Positions 21,625 to 30,600 of a stretch of DNA of 40,249 nucleotides are shown piece after piece; position 1 is the stretch's first letter, and each line of letters opens with the position of its first letter. Origin of the DNA: Deltaproteobacteria bacterium (lineage in GTDB: Bacteria > Desulfobacterota > Desulfomonilia > UBA1062); assembly GCA_021372395.1 (NCBI GenBank), contig JAJFUP010000045.1:1-40249 (forward strand), written 5' to 3'. The position numbers were made by a program, and so were the translations under genes. The notes beneath the pieces were generated by a model that worked only from the letters and a program-made list of their open reading frames with translations, did no database searches and was not told the DNA's origin.

Positions 21625-23698
21625 CTCGTGCGACCTTCGCCTCCTCTACGATCTTTTCCTGCAGGTTGAAGGGCACCGGATCCAGGTGCGAGAAGTTCAT
21701 GGTGAAGGTTCCCCGTCCCGAGGTGATGGAGGTGAGGTTGGGTGCATAGGTGAGCACCTCGGCGAGCGGGACCTGCGCCTTCAGCTCCTGGTATTTGCCC
21801 CGGGCGGTCATCCCTTCGATTTTGGCCCTCCTGCTGTTGAGGTCGCCCATGATATCCCCCATGCACTCCTCCGGCACGGTGACGGCGATGTTCATGATGG
21901 GCTCCAGGAGAATCGGCCGGCACTGCTCCATGGCCTTTTTGAAGGCGAGCGAGCCCGCGATCTTGAAGGCCATTTCCGACGAGTCCACGTCGTGGTAGGA
22001 GCCGAAGTACACGGTGACCCTGATATCCACCACCGGGTTTCCTGCCAGGGGGCCGTTCTGCATCGACTCGATCACACCCTTCTCCACGGCCGGGATGTAC
22101 TGCCTGGGGATGACGCCCCCCACGATGCCGTTGACGAACTCGAACCCCTGGCCGCGCTCGAGGGGCTCCACCCTGAGCCAGCAGTCGCCGAACTGTCCGT
22201 GGCCGCCGGTCTGCTTCTTGTGCTTGCCTTGAACCTCCGCAGTGGCGGTTATGGTTTCCTTGTAGGGGACTTTCGGGGTCTTCAGTTCCACCTCGACGCC
22301 GAACCTTCTCTTCAGGCGGTCCACCGCGATCTCGATGTGGAGCTGGCCCAGGCCCGAGAGGATGAACTCGCCCGTCTGCTCGTCGCGGTGCACCTTGAGG
22401 ACCGGGTCTTCATCCATGAGCTTCTGGAAGGCCGGCATGATCTTCTCCACGTCGGCCTTGGTCTTGGGAGACACGGCCATGTTCATGATGGGCTCGGGGA
22501 AGGCCGGGCTCGGCAGCGTGAAGTTCAGGGTCTCGCCCAGGAGCGTGTCGCTGGTCTTGGTCTCTTTGAGCTTGGCCACGGCGAAGATGTCGCCGGGACC
22601 CACCGTTTCGAGGGGTTTCTGTGCCTTTCCCTCGAGCGTGATGATGGAGCCGACCCGCTCCTTGACCTCGTGTTTGGCGTTGTATATGTTCGAATCGGGG
22701 CTCAGGGTACCGGAGAGGCACCTGATGACGCTCAGGGTGCCGGTGTACGGGTCGCTCATGGTCTTGAAGACATACCCGCAGAAGACCTCTTCCTCGGTGG
22801 GTTTGAGCTCTCTGGTCTCTCCCTTGCTGTTCGTCAGCACCGGGATCGTTATCTTGTCGGGACTCACAAAGGAAGCGCTGATGAAGTCCATAAGGGGCTG
22901 CACGCCCGCGTTCAGGAGTCCCGAGCCGCAGAACACGGGGAGGAAGAGTCCCTTGGCAAGGCCTGAAGCCAGGGCGCTTTCGAGCTCTTCCGGCGTCAGT
23001 TCCGTTCCCTCGAGATACTTTTCCATGAGGGCGTCGTCCACCTCGGCCAGGTCCTCGATGACCTTGCTGTAGGTTTCCTCGAGGGCATCGAGCATATCGG
23101 AGGGGACAGGGGCTTCCTTAAAGGTGCCGGACCCGTCTTTCTCGCAGAGGTATGCCTTCTTCTTGAGCACGTCGACGATCCCGGAGAAGCTCTCCTCGGC
23201 ACCGATGGGCAGCGTGAGAGGCAACGGCTTGATCTCGAAGATCTCGGTGATGTCCGCGAGAACTGCCTCGAAATTTGCCCGCTCCCTGTCCATCTTGCTG
23301 ATGAAGCACGTCCGCGTCAGGCCTTCTTCCGTGGCCATCTTCCAGAGATTCTCCGAATAGGGCTTGATGGAATCGATGGCGTCGATCACGAACAGCGCGT
23401 TGTCGGCGGATTTCAGGCCAAGGATCACCTCGGAGGTGAAGTTGGTGTCGCCGGGGGTATCCAGGATTATGACGCCGGAGTTTTTCCATTTATAGTTGTG
23501 CAGAGCGCTGAAGATGGAAGACTGCCGCTTGACCTCCTCGGGCTCGAAGTCCAGGACGGAATTCCCATCGAGCACCTTCCCGAGCCTGGTGGTGGCCTTC
23601 GCATTGAACAGCATTGCCTCGGCAAGTGAGGTCTTTCCAGCCCCAGATTGCGACATGATGATCACATCTCTCAGATTTTCCGTGCGGTATTTCCTCAT
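21614..23698 (-). CDS. elongation factor G-like GTPase (EF-G paralogue)
   Basis: A 694-residue translational GTPase with the five-domain EF-G layout. The G1 loop is Q-S-G-A-G-K-T-S (17-24) where classical EF-G has A-H-x-D-A-G-K-T-T. Switch I reads R-Q-S-S-I instead of R-G-I-T-I. D-T-P-G-D is at 80-84, and G4 is S-K-M-D (134-137), not N-K-M-D. These shifts mark the divergent EF-G-like group rather than the ribosomal translocase fusA. Its function is not well defined. GGGGAGG lies five bases before ATG. It heads a three-gene unit ending in the MogA-like gene and is divergent from holB. Confidence 0.9.
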   Translation of the reverse strand: MRKYRTENLRDVIIMSQSGAGKTSLAEAMLFNAKATTRLGKVLDGNSVLDFEPEEVKRQSSIFSALHNYKWKNSGVIILDTPGDTNFTSEVILGLKSADNALFVIDAIDSIKPYSENLWKMATEEGLTRTCFISKMDRERANFEAVLADITEIFEIKPLPLTLPIGAEESFSGIVDVLKKKAYLCEKDGSGTFKEAPVPSDMLDALEETYSKVIEDLAEVDDALMEKYLEGTELTPEELESALASGLAKGLFLPVFCGSGLLNAGVQPLMDFISASFVSPDKITIPVLTNSKGETRELKPTEEEVFCGYVFKTMSDPYTGTLSVIRCLSGTLSPDSNIYNAKHEVKERVGSIITLEGKAQKPLETVGPGDIFAVAKLKETKTSDTLLGETLNFTLPSPAFPEPIMNMAVSPKTKADVEKIMPAFQKLMDEDPVLKVHRDEQTGEFILSGLGQLHIEIAVDRLKRRFGVEVELKTPKVPYKETITATAEVQGKHKKQTGGHGQFGDCWLRVEPLERGQGFEFVNGIVGGVIPRQYIPAVEKGVIESMQNGPLAGNPVVDIRVTVYFGSYHDVDSSEMAFKIAGSLAFKKAMEQCRPILLEPIMNIAVTVPEECMGDIMGDLNSRRAKIEGMTARGKYQELKAQVPLAEVLTYAPNLTSITSGRGTFTMNFSHLDPVPFNLQEKIVEEAKVARDGK

Positions 23699-23733
23699 CT
23701 GTCCTCCCCTTGTGCCGATTGTAGAGATTGGCT

Positions 23734-23761
23734 TTTATCCGAAAAGCACCCTCCAAGTCAA
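23734..23761 (-). promoter_or_regulatory. sigma-70-like promoter of the EF-G-like operon
   Basis: On the minus strand TTGACT (23761-23756) is followed after 16 bases by GATAAA (23739-23734), five and four of six matches. The leader would be about 30 bases and carries GGGGAGG before ATG 23698. The rest of this 276-base divergent gap shows no other feature besides the holB promoter. Confidence 0.5.
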
Positions 23762-23937
23762 GCTGTGCCTTTGTGCGGTTTGCTCTGTGCAGAGTCTTCT
23801 CTACTGCCCCCCGTTGTTTGTCGGATTGTTTTACCGTTTCGCCCGGTTGGCGCACGCGATCGTTCAAGTCCCCGGACACAAGGCGGTATGGCCTCTCACG
23901 CAGGTAGAGTCTCATGTACTCGGGTGGCACATACGGT

Positions 23938-23967
23938 TTGCGTGAAATCCCCTTCTTGGGATACAAT
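23938..23967 (+). promoter_or_regulatory. promoter with strong -10 at the holB start
   Basis: TACAAT (23962-23967) is a five-of-six -10 box. The -35 is weak: TTGCGT (23938-23943) at 18 bases. The predicted start near 23974 falls at the holB ATG (23975), pointing to a leaderless mRNA. Confidence 0.4.
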
Positions 23968-23974
23968 GCCGGGT

Positions 23975-24904
<930 letters not shown>

Positions 24905-25058
24905 TGGGAGGATCTCTGCGTTCCTGCCTGAACCCTCGTGGTATGGGAATGAAGAGGCTTCATGGGAAGGAAGCAAGGAAGCTGCAGCACGTGCTGAAAT
25001 GCCCGAGACTCAGAAAAAACGCCTTGGAACGGTATCCCCGAGCCAGATGCACCGAAGC

Positions 25059-25760
25059 TTACAGAGGTCTCTTCCACTTCGATTTTGCGGGCCTCTTCTT
25101 GAGCAGGACATAGAGGGCTCCGGTTCCCCCGTCGCAGGGGCGAGCGGAGCAGAAGGCGAGCACCAGGTGCGACAGTGTCCCGGTGGTGAGCCACTTTACA
25201 ACGCTCTCCTTGAGCACCGGGCCCACGTCGGATTTCAGTCCCCTGCCGTGGATGATGAGCAAGGTCCGGAAGTCCATGGCGTGGCTGTTCTGGATGAAGC
25301 TCGCCAGGACGGTCCTGGCCTCGTCACGGATATGTCCGTGAAGGTCGAGGTGGGCCTGAACCGTGAGTTCGCCGGATCTCAGTTTCCTTATAACACGCGG
25401 GTCCAGGTCGATCACATGGCCTTCCAGGTATTCGCCGGTAGTGGTGATGTCAAAGCGGGTTTTCCCGTTCACGAGTGCCTGGAGGGAATCGAGAACATCC
25501 TGGTCCTGCCTGCGCAGGCTCTCGCGCACCTGATGCACGACGGCGGCCCGGTCCAGGGGCTCGGGTGTCACCCTGTCGTTCGGCAGCTTTCTTACGCCAT
25601 CCATGGCTTGGATGAACAGGAACGCCTCATCCTCCGGGCTTTTGGCGCCTGTCTGCTGGCTCTCCTGGCCCTGAGGGAGAGGCTTCGGTTCCTTCTTCGG
25701 CGAAGGCACGCTCACCCCTTTGAGCTTGGAAAAAGGTGTGTTGAAGGGTTCATCTTCCAT
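25059..25760 (-). CDS. Smr-domain protein
   Basis: A 233-residue protein with a C-terminal Smr (small MutS-related) domain. L-D-L-H-G is at 138-142 and H-G-R-G at 171-174, the two motifs of Smr nucleases. The N-terminal 130 residues are Pro- and Lys-rich and then helical. Standalone Smr proteins are DNA or RNA endonucleases linked to repair or ribosome rescue; which applies here is open. The ATG has no visible Shine-Dalgarno. Only 16 bases separate it from a U9 terminator, itself preceded by a promoter on the same strand, so expression may depend on read-through (see the candidate RNA). Confidence 0.88.
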   Translation of the reverse strand: MEDEPFNTPFSKLKGVSVPSPKKEPKPLPQGQESQQTGAKSPEDEAFLFIQAMDGVRKLPNDRVTPEPLDRAAVVHQVRESLRRQDQDVLDSLQALVNGKTRFDITTTGEYLEGHVIDLDPRVIRKLRSGELTVQAHLDLHGHIRDEARTVLASFIQNSHAMDFRTLLIIHGRGLKSDVGPVLKESVVKWLTTGTLSHLVLAFCSARPCDGGTGALYVLLKKRPAKSKWKRPL

Positions 25761-25776
25761 TATGAATGCTTTTAGC

Positions 25777-25815
25777 AAAAAAAAAGGGCCCACTCAATAG
25801 AGGTGGTAGTGGGCC
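25777..25815 (-). terminator. strong intrinsic terminator in the leader of the Smr gene
   Basis: On the minus strand GGCCCACT (25815-25808) and AGTGGGCC (25794-25787) form a perfect 8-bp GC-rich stem with a 13-base loop, directly followed by C and nine T (25785-25777). This is the best intrinsic terminator in the window. It ends 16 bases before the Smr start codon and has no upstream gene on the same strand, since the LysR gene runs the other way. Confidence 0.85.
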
Positions 25816-25860
25816 TAAAAGGAGGTCTATAGCCCTTGAAAGAAATGCTATAGGCTGTGG
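25777..25860 (-). ncRNA. candidate small RNA or attenuator leader
   Basis: A minus-strand unit with its own promoter (TTGACA...TATATA), a predicted start near 25858, a first stem-loop (CTATAGC 25853-25847 with GCTATAG 25833-25827) and the U9 terminator hairpin, giving an RNA of about 80 bases. Between the hairpins lies CCTCCTTTT, complementary to a Shine-Dalgarno core. No start codon for a leader peptide is visible. It could be a trans-acting small RNA or an attenuator controlling read-through into the Smr gene. I matched it to no known riboswitch or RNA family. Confidence 0.5.
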
Positions 25861-25865
25861 CCGTT

Positions 25866-25893
25866 TATATAGGAGCTATTTAGGTGATGTCAA
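25866..25893 (-). promoter_or_regulatory. sigma-70 promoter of the candidate RNA/Smr transcript
   Basis: The minus strand has a perfect TTGACA (25893-25888), 16 bases, then TATATA (25871-25866), five of six; TATAAA at 18 bases is an alternative. It points towards the Smr gene and is the only promoter candidate for the two hairpins downstream. It lies about 55 bases from the LysR gene start on the other strand. Confidence 0.65.
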
Positions 25894-25946
25894 ATACAAT
25901 TATCTTATGGTAACGTTATACAAAAGTAAATAACTGTAGGAGAATC

Positions 25947-26855
25947 ATGAACATACATCAAGTACATATATTCAACATCGCTGCGAAAACCCTGAGCATC
26001 ACCCAGACCGCAAAAAAGATGCACCTGTCTCAACCGTCGGTAAGCATCCAGATAAAAGACCTGGAGGATGCCCTCCATGTGCGCCTCTTTGAGCGCATCA
26101 ACCGGAAGATCACCCTGACAGATGCGGGGAAGGTCTTTTTTGAGTACTCGGAGAAGCTCCTGAACCTGATCGAAGAGGTCAACGCCGTCATGAACGAGTT
26201 CAGCACCGGTGACGTGGGAAAGCTCGTGCTGGGTGCCTCCAGCACGGTGGGGATCTACGTGCTCCCCCGGCATCTCGGGGAGTTCAAGGATCTCTATCCC
26301 AAGGCCGAGATCGCGCTCATGGTACAGAACCGCCAGGAGGCCCTGGAACATTGCATCGCCGGCGAGATGGACTTTGCATTCATCCAGGACCCCCCCAAGC
26401 ACCCGGACCTTGTGTCGGAATTCTTCATGAAGGACGAACTGGTCGTCGTGTGCTCTCCCAAGCACCACTGGGCGAACAGGGAACACCTCACCATGAAGAT
26501 GCTCACCTCCGAGCCCGTTCCCATCATACTGCGGGAAAAGGGCTCCGGCACGAGGGACCTGATCGAGTACGTCCTCAAGAGATATGGGATCGAGCGCAAG
26601 GTCACCATGGAGCTGAGCTCCTCCGAGGGTATCAAGCGGGCAGTGGAGGCGAACCTCGGGGTAGCCGTGCTGTCCAGGAATGTGATCGGGGAAGAGGTCA
26701 AGAGCAGGAGACTCGTGTCCCTTCCCATCAGGGAGCTCAACACGAAGAGGGATTTCTACCTCGTCAGAAACAAAAAGCGCAGGTTCCTGCCGCTCATGAT
26801 GAAGTTCTACGACTTCATCCTCGCCAGGCGCGATCAGGGGGAAGGCTCGAAATAG
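25947..26855 (+). CDS. LysR-family transcription regulator
   Basis: A 302-residue regulator. The N-terminal winged helix-turn-helix (1-60) has S-I-T-Q-T-A-K-K-M-H-L-S-Q-P-S-V-S-I-Q-I, the classical LysR motif. The effector-binding fold follows (about 90-295), with G-A-S-S-T-V-G-I-Y-V-L-P and G-V-A-V-L-S-R-N, closest by eye to the CysL/CbbR-like group. AGGAG is five bases before ATG. It is followed after about 300 bases by the oxidoreductase operon on the same strand, whose upstream region has an inverted repeat suited to such a regulator. Regulation of that operon by a metabolite is inferred; the ligand is unknown. Confidence 0.9.
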   Translation: MNIHQVHIFNIAAKTLSITQTAKKMHLSQPSVSIQIKDLEDALHVRLFERINRKITLTDAGKVFFEYSEKLLNLIEEVNAVMNEFSTGDVGKLVLGASSTVGIYVLPRHLGEFKDLYPKAEIALMVQNRQEALEHCIAGEMDFAFIQDPPKHPDLVSEFFMKDELVVVCSPKHHWANREHLTMKMLTSEPVPIILREKGSGTRDLIEYVLKRYGIERKVTMELSSSEGIKRAVEANLGVAVLSRNVIGEEVKSRRLVSLPIRELNTKRDFYLVRNKKRRFLPLMMKFYDFILARRDQGEGSK

Positions 26856-27046
26856 AAGTACGCCCGGCTGAAAGATGCACGGTTGAATGCCGGGTCTCCC
26901 TTCAGGGAGAGGCTTTTGGCATGCCTGCTTTTCAGCTCCCTGGTGCGGCAGGGGGAACCAGGAGGAAAGCCCCGCGTCTTTCCCGGGGAGAAAAATCGGG
27001 GGAGACCCCTGGCTATCTCCTGGGGACACACACCTAATGAACTGAT

Positions 27047-27082
27047 ATATTGCATTAAAATGATATTTTTGCCTCATGCAAT
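27047..27082 (+). promoter_or_regulatory. inverted repeat, possible LysR operator
   Basis: ATTGCAT (27049-27055) and ATGCAAT (27076-27082) are perfect inverted repeats 20 bases apart in an AT-rich stretch, 17 bases upstream of the operon's -35 box. LysR proteins often bind such dyads at this place. The rest of the 309-base gap (26856-27164) holds GC-rich sequence and no gene that I can support. Confidence 0.4.
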
Positions 27083-27098
27083 AATGATTCCTCTTTTC

Positions 27099-27128
27099 TT
27101 GACAGTGCGAGAATAAGGATGATATGAA
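27099..27128 (+). promoter_or_regulatory. sigma-70 promoter of the oxidoreductase operon
   Basis: TTGACA (27099-27104) is perfect. TATGAA (27123-27128) follows after 18 bases with four of six matches. The leader would be about 30 bases and includes GGGAG five bases before ATG 27165. The LysR-type dyad sits directly upstream, as expected of an activated promoter. Confidence 0.5.
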
Positions 27129-27164
27129 TCCCTATTCAGTTTCTTTTTCAGTATGGGAGTGAGT

Positions 27165-27716
27165 ATGCAGGAAATCAGGTTTCATGGGAGAGGCGGTCAG
27201 GGTGCGGTCACTTCAGCGGAACTCATAGCCATTGCAGCGATCAACAAGGGCCAAAGCGCACAGGCTTTCCCGAGCTTCGGACCGGAGCGCCGGGGTGCGC
27301 CGGTTGTTGCCTTCTGTCGCGTCGACGACAAGAAGATCAACATCAGGGCCAAGGTGTACGACCCCGATGTGGTGATCGTCCTGGATCCGGGGTTGCTCAC
27401 GCTCCTCGATCCGACCGAAGGCATGAAGGAAGGCGGCTTCCTCATCATAAATACGAAGAAGACGCCCGAGGAGTTCGCGGAATCCGTGAATCCCGATATC
27501 AGGATTGCCACGGTGGACGCGGACAAAATAGCCTTCGAGGAGCTGGGGCGCGTGATCGTGAATACCACGCTGATCGGCGCTTTCATAAAGGCTACGGGCA
27601 TCATCAGTATCGAGGATATCAAGGAACCGCTCTTGGAGCGTTTTGGGGCAAAGCTTGGCGCGAAAAACATGAAGGCCTTGGAACGCGCCTACAAAGAGGT
27701 TGTGATCAAGGGGTAG
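27165..27716 (+). CDS. porC: 2-oxoacid:ferredoxin oxidoreductase gamma subunit
   Basis: A 183-residue subunit of the TPP-dependent CoA-acylating 2-oxoacid oxidoreductases. The family motif G-R-G-G-Q-G-A-V-T-S-A-E-L starts near residue 8, with S-F-G-P-E-R-R-G-A-P next. The ATG at 27165 is preferred over one 12 bases upstream, since GGGAG is five bases before it. It is the first gene of a seven-gene cluster with gaps of only 2-9 bases. The gamma-delta-alpha-beta order is that of thermophilic pyruvate oxidoreductases, but pyruvate, 2-oxoglutarate or an aryl/branched 2-oxoacid cannot be told apart here. The symbol shows family position only. Confidence 0.9.
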   Translation: MQEIRFHGRGGQGAVTSAELIAIAAINKGQSAQAFPSFGPERRGAPVVAFCRVDDKKINIRAKVYDPDVVIVLDPGLLTLLDPTEGMKEGGFLIINTKKTPEEFAESVNPDIRIATVDADKIAFEELGRVIVNTTLIGAFIKATGIISIEDIKEPLLERFGAKLGAKNMKALERAYKEVVIKG

Positions 27717-27720
27717 CACC

Positions 27721-28014
27721 ATGGCAAAACCGATGGAACAAATCACCTGGCAGGAATTGGAGATCGGGGCGGTCGTCACCGAGGTGGGAAGCGCCCGGCA
27801 ATATCATACAGGATCCTGGCGCTCCGAGAGGCCTGTGGTCAATAAGGACCAGTGCATAAAGTGCGGAGTGTGCTGGCTGTTCTGCCCGGATATCAGCATC
27901 GTGAGGGCAGCGGAGGGCCATTTCGAAGCCGACCTCACGTATTGCAAAGGATGCGGTATCTGTGCAAAGGAATGCCCCGTGGGCTGCATCACCATGGTCG
28001 GCGAGGAGGAGTGA
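27721..28014 (+). CDS. porD: 2-oxoacid:ferredoxin oxidoreductase delta subunit (2[4Fe-4S] ferredoxin)
   Basis: A 97-residue ferredoxin-like subunit. Two [4Fe-4S] motifs are complete: C45, C48, C51, C55 and C75, C78, C81, C85, each with Pro after the last Cys. The N-terminal 40 residues (with G-S-W-R-S-E-R-P) form the docking segment typical of PorD. It relays electrons from the beta subunit to the external acceptor. It lies four bases after the gamma gene and three bases before alpha. In this operon the next acceptor may be the NuoE/NuoF-like module rather than free ferredoxin, which is inference from context. Confidence 0.93.
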   Translation: MAKPMEQITWQELEIGAVVTEVGSARQYHTGSWRSERPVVNKDQCIKCGVCWLFCPDISIVRAAEGHFEADLTYCKGCGICAKECPVGCITMVGEEE

Positions 28015-28017
28015 ATC

Positions 28018-29196
28018 ATGGGCAAGGTACGCAAGGGTGTCGAGGTTTCCATTGCCATGGCAGACGCCGTGGCTCAGGCCGACGTGGATGTGATCGCTGC
28101 GTATCCCATCACGCCGCAGACGCACATCGTTGAGCACCTCGCGGACATCGTGGCGAATGGAGAGCTCGACGCCGAGTTCGTCCCGGTTGACAGCGAGCAC
28201 TCGGCCATGAGTGTCTGCTGCGGCTCCGCGGCAGTCGGTGCGAGGACCTTCACCTCGACGAGTTCCCAGGGGCTGGCGCTCATGAGCGAGATCTTCTTCA
28301 TCTCCGCGGCCATGAGACTGCCCATCGTCATGGCGCTGGCCAACCGGTCGCTGTCGAGCCCGCTTTCCATCTGGAACGATCACGGCGATGTCATGATGGT
28401 CCGCGACGCCGGCTGGATCCACGTGTTTGTGGAAAACGGGCAGGAGTCGTACGACAACGTCTTCTGCGCCTTCCGGATGGCTGAGGACCCGAACGTCATG
28501 CTCCCGGTCGCCGTGAACCTCGACGGGTTCATCCTCACCCATATGATCGAACCCGTGGAATACGAGGACGACGAGCTCATCAGGCAGTACCTGCCCGAAT
28601 TCAAGATGAAGCACGCGCTCCATCCCGACAAGCCGGTATCCATGGGATGTTTCGGGATGCCCGAGATCTACACCGAGACCCAGATGCACCGTGAGGACGG
28701 GGTGACAAACTCCTACCCGCATATCCTGAAGGCATGGGAAGAGTGGGGCAAGCTCACCGGCAGGTACTATCACCCCATCGAGACGTACCGTGCCGACGAT
28801 GCCGAGTACTGCATCGTGACCATGGGTTCCTACGGCGAAACCGCCATGGAGGTCGTGGATGCCCTGAGAGAAGAAGGAGAGAAGGTGGGGGTGGTGAAGA
28901 TACGGCTGTGGAGACCGTTCCCCTTCGATGAGTTCCGCAGGGCGGTGCTGGGGAAGAAGTCTCTCATCGTGATCGACCGGGCGCTGAGTTTCGGCGGACC
29001 CGGCGGCCCGGTGGCACTGGAACTGCGCTCGGCCCTGTACAAGAAGGAGGGGGCACCTACCATCGTGAACTATATAGCCGGACTTGCCGGAAGGGATGTC
29101 TCGCGGAAGGACTTCAGACACATCATCCTCGAGGGCAAGGAAAAGGCTGCCTCAGGCGACACAGAAGGGTTCACCCTGTACGGGTTGAGAGGATAA
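28018..29196 (+). CDS. porA: 2-oxoacid:ferredoxin oxidoreductase alpha subunit
   Basis: A 392-residue subunit with the pyrimidine-binding and transketolase-C-like domains. Y-P-I-T-P-Q-T is at 29-35, the hallmark of this family, and V-D-S-E-H-S-A-M-S follows near 57-65, the glutamate that activates thiamine diphosphate. The C-terminal part (I-D-R-A-L-S-F-G-G-P-G-G-P) is usual for pyruvate-type alpha subunits. It binds the 2-oxoacid and CoA together with beta. Substrate specificity is not readable. It is one of seven tightly spaced genes and complete in length. Confidence 0.93.
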   Translation: MGKVRKGVEVSIAMADAVAQADVDVIAAYPITPQTHIVEHLADIVANGELDAEFVPVDSEHSAMSVCCGSAAVGARTFTSTSSQGLALMSEIFFISAAMRLPIVMALANRSLSSPLSIWNDHGDVMMVRDAGWIHVFVENGQESYDNVFCAFRMAEDPNVMLPVAVNLDGFILTHMIEPVEYEDDELIRQYLPEFKMKHALHPDKPVSMGCFGMPEIYTETQMHREDGVTNSYPHILKAWEEWGKLTGRYYHPIETYRADDAEYCIVTMGSYGETAMEVVDALREEGEKVGVVKIRLWRPFPFDEFRRAVLGKKSLIVIDRALSFGGPGGPVALELRSALYKKEGAPTIVNYIAGLAGRDVSRKDFRHIILEGKEKAASGDTEGFTLYGLRG

Positions 29197-29205
29197 GGAG
29201 AGGGT

Positions 29206-30132
29206 ATGGATCGATTTTCGGTTTTTTCCGCGCGACTTGTCGACAAGTCTGAAAACTTCACCTCCGGCCACAGGGCGTGCCAGGGGTGCGCCGAGGCCCT
29301 GGCTGTCCGGCTCGTGATGAAGGCACTCGGCAGGGATACCATCGTGGCGATGTCTACGGGCTGCATGGAGATCATCTCCTCGCCGTTGCCGCTGACCTCC
29401 TGGAAGGTGCCCTGGATCCACAACGCCTTCGAAAACTCCGCAGCAGTCATCTCCGGCTGTGAGTCGGGCATGAAGGCCATGATGCGCAAGGGGAAACTCC
29501 CTGCCAAGAAGATAAACTTCGTGGGCATGGGAGGGGACGGGGCCACGGCGGACATCGGCATGGGCGCCCTTTCAGGCGCGCTTGAGCGGGGCCACGACAT
29601 GATCTATGTGTGCTATGACAACGAGGCATACATGAACACGGGGATCCAGCGGTCGAGCTCCACCCCCTTCGGCGCCAGCACCACCACGAGCCCTGCGGGC
29701 AAGGCGAGCATGGGCCAGCACACGAGGAAGAAGAACATGGCCCAGATCGCCGTGGCGCACAACATCCCGTACGTGGCCACGGCCTGCTCGAGCTTTCCCT
29801 TCGACCTCATGGAGAAGGTGAAACGGGCATCCGAGACCCCGGGGGCTGCATACGTACACATCCTCTCGGTATGTCCCACCGGCTGGAGGATACAGCCGCA
29901 CGATGCCATAAAATACGGGAGGCTGGCGGTGGATGCCTGCGTATTTCCTCTCTATGAGGTCGTGAACGGCAAGTACAGTCTCACATACCGGCCTCAGAGG
30001 ATCATACCGGTCAAGGAGTACCTGGGCGGCCAGGGCAGGTTCAGACACCTGACGGAAAAACAGGTCGAGCAGATCCAGGCTTTTGTGGACACAGACTACC
30101 AGAAGATCGTGAAATTGAGTGATGAGGTTTGA
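29206..30132 (+). CDS. porB: 2-oxoacid:ferredoxin oxidoreductase beta subunit
   Basis: A 308-residue subunit that binds the diphosphate of thiamine. G-M-G-G-D-G-A-T-A-D-I-G near 105-117 with Y-D-N-E-A-Y-M-N-T-G further on is the TPP-Mg motif. Cysteines C25, C28, C53 and one in V-C-P-T-G-W near 224 fit the proximal [4Fe-4S] cluster of PorB. Together with alpha it oxidises a 2-oxoacid to acyl-CoA and CO2 (reversible in many anaerobes). The stop is two bases from the NuoE-like start, the tight join between the two modules of the operon. Confidence 0.94.
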   Translation: MDRFSVFSARLVDKSENFTSGHRACQGCAEALAVRLVMKALGRDTIVAMSTGCMEIISSPLPLTSWKVPWIHNAFENSAAVISGCESGMKAMMRKGKLPAKKINFVGMGGDGATADIGMGALSGALERGHDMIYVCYDNEAYMNTGIQRSSSTPFGASTTTSPAGKASMGQHTRKKNMAQIAVAHNIPYVATACSSFPFDLMEKVKRASETPGAAYVHILSVCPTGWRIQPHDAIKYGRLAVDACVFPLYEVVNGKYSLTYRPQRIIPVKEYLGGQGRFRHLTEKQVEQIQAFVDTDYQKIVKLSDEV

Positions 30133-30134
30133 CA

Positions 30135-30593
30135 ATGGATGTAGATATCAAAAAGGTCAATGAGATCATCTCCCGCTACGATCAGTCCGAGGAATCGCTG
30201 CTCGCGATCCTGCAGGACTTCCAGAGAGAATTCCACTACGTTCCCGAAGAGGGGATGAAGAGGCTGAGCGATGTCCTCTATGTCCCCGAGAGCAAGATCT
30301 ATGCGATGGGTACCTTCTACAAGACCCTCTCCCTGGAGCCCCGAGGCAAGCATACCGTCAAGGTCTGCATGGGTACTGCCTGTCATCTCAAGGGGGCAGG
30401 CCAGATCCTCGAGGCCATCGAGCGCGAACTCGGCGTCAAGCGGAACCATACCACCGTGGATAAACGCTACACCATCGAGAGCGTGAACTGCGTAGGGGCC
30501 TGCGCCATGGCGCCGGTGGTCGTGGTGAATGAGAACTATTACGGCCACATGCGGCCTTCCAAGATTATGGACGTGCTCAACAAATACAAGTAG
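30135..30593 (+). CDS. NuoE/HydC-like [2Fe-2S] subunit
   Basis: A 152-residue thioredoxin-fold ferredoxin homologous to NuoE of complex I and to the small subunits of NAD(P)-linked hydrogenases. Its four cluster cysteines are C78, C83, C119, C123 (C-M-G-T-A-C and N-C-V-G-A-C). The helical N-terminus (1-60) with Y-V-P-E-E and M-G-T-F-Y is standard. It partners the flavoprotein encoded next. ATG 30135 was chosen because GAGG is about seven bases ahead and it avoids overlapping the porB stop; an in-frame TTG six bases earlier is less likely. Being encoded behind an oxidoreductase rather than beside hydrogenase or complex I genes is unusual. Confidence 0.9.
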   Translation: MDVDIKKVNEIISRYDQSEESLLAILQDFQREFHYVPEEGMKRLSDVLYVPESKIYAMGTFYKTLSLEPRGKHTVKVCMGTACHLKGAGQILEAIERELGVKRNHTTVDKRYTIESVNCVGACAMAPVVVVNENYYGHMRPSKIMDVLNKYK

Positions 30594-30600
30594 AGGGTGA

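Noticed and set aside
27165-30132. Naming the oxidoreductase specifically pyruvate, 2-oxoglutarate or phenylglyoxylate oxidoreductase
   Set aside because: Subunit order and motifs fit several substrates; sequence by eye does not settle which.
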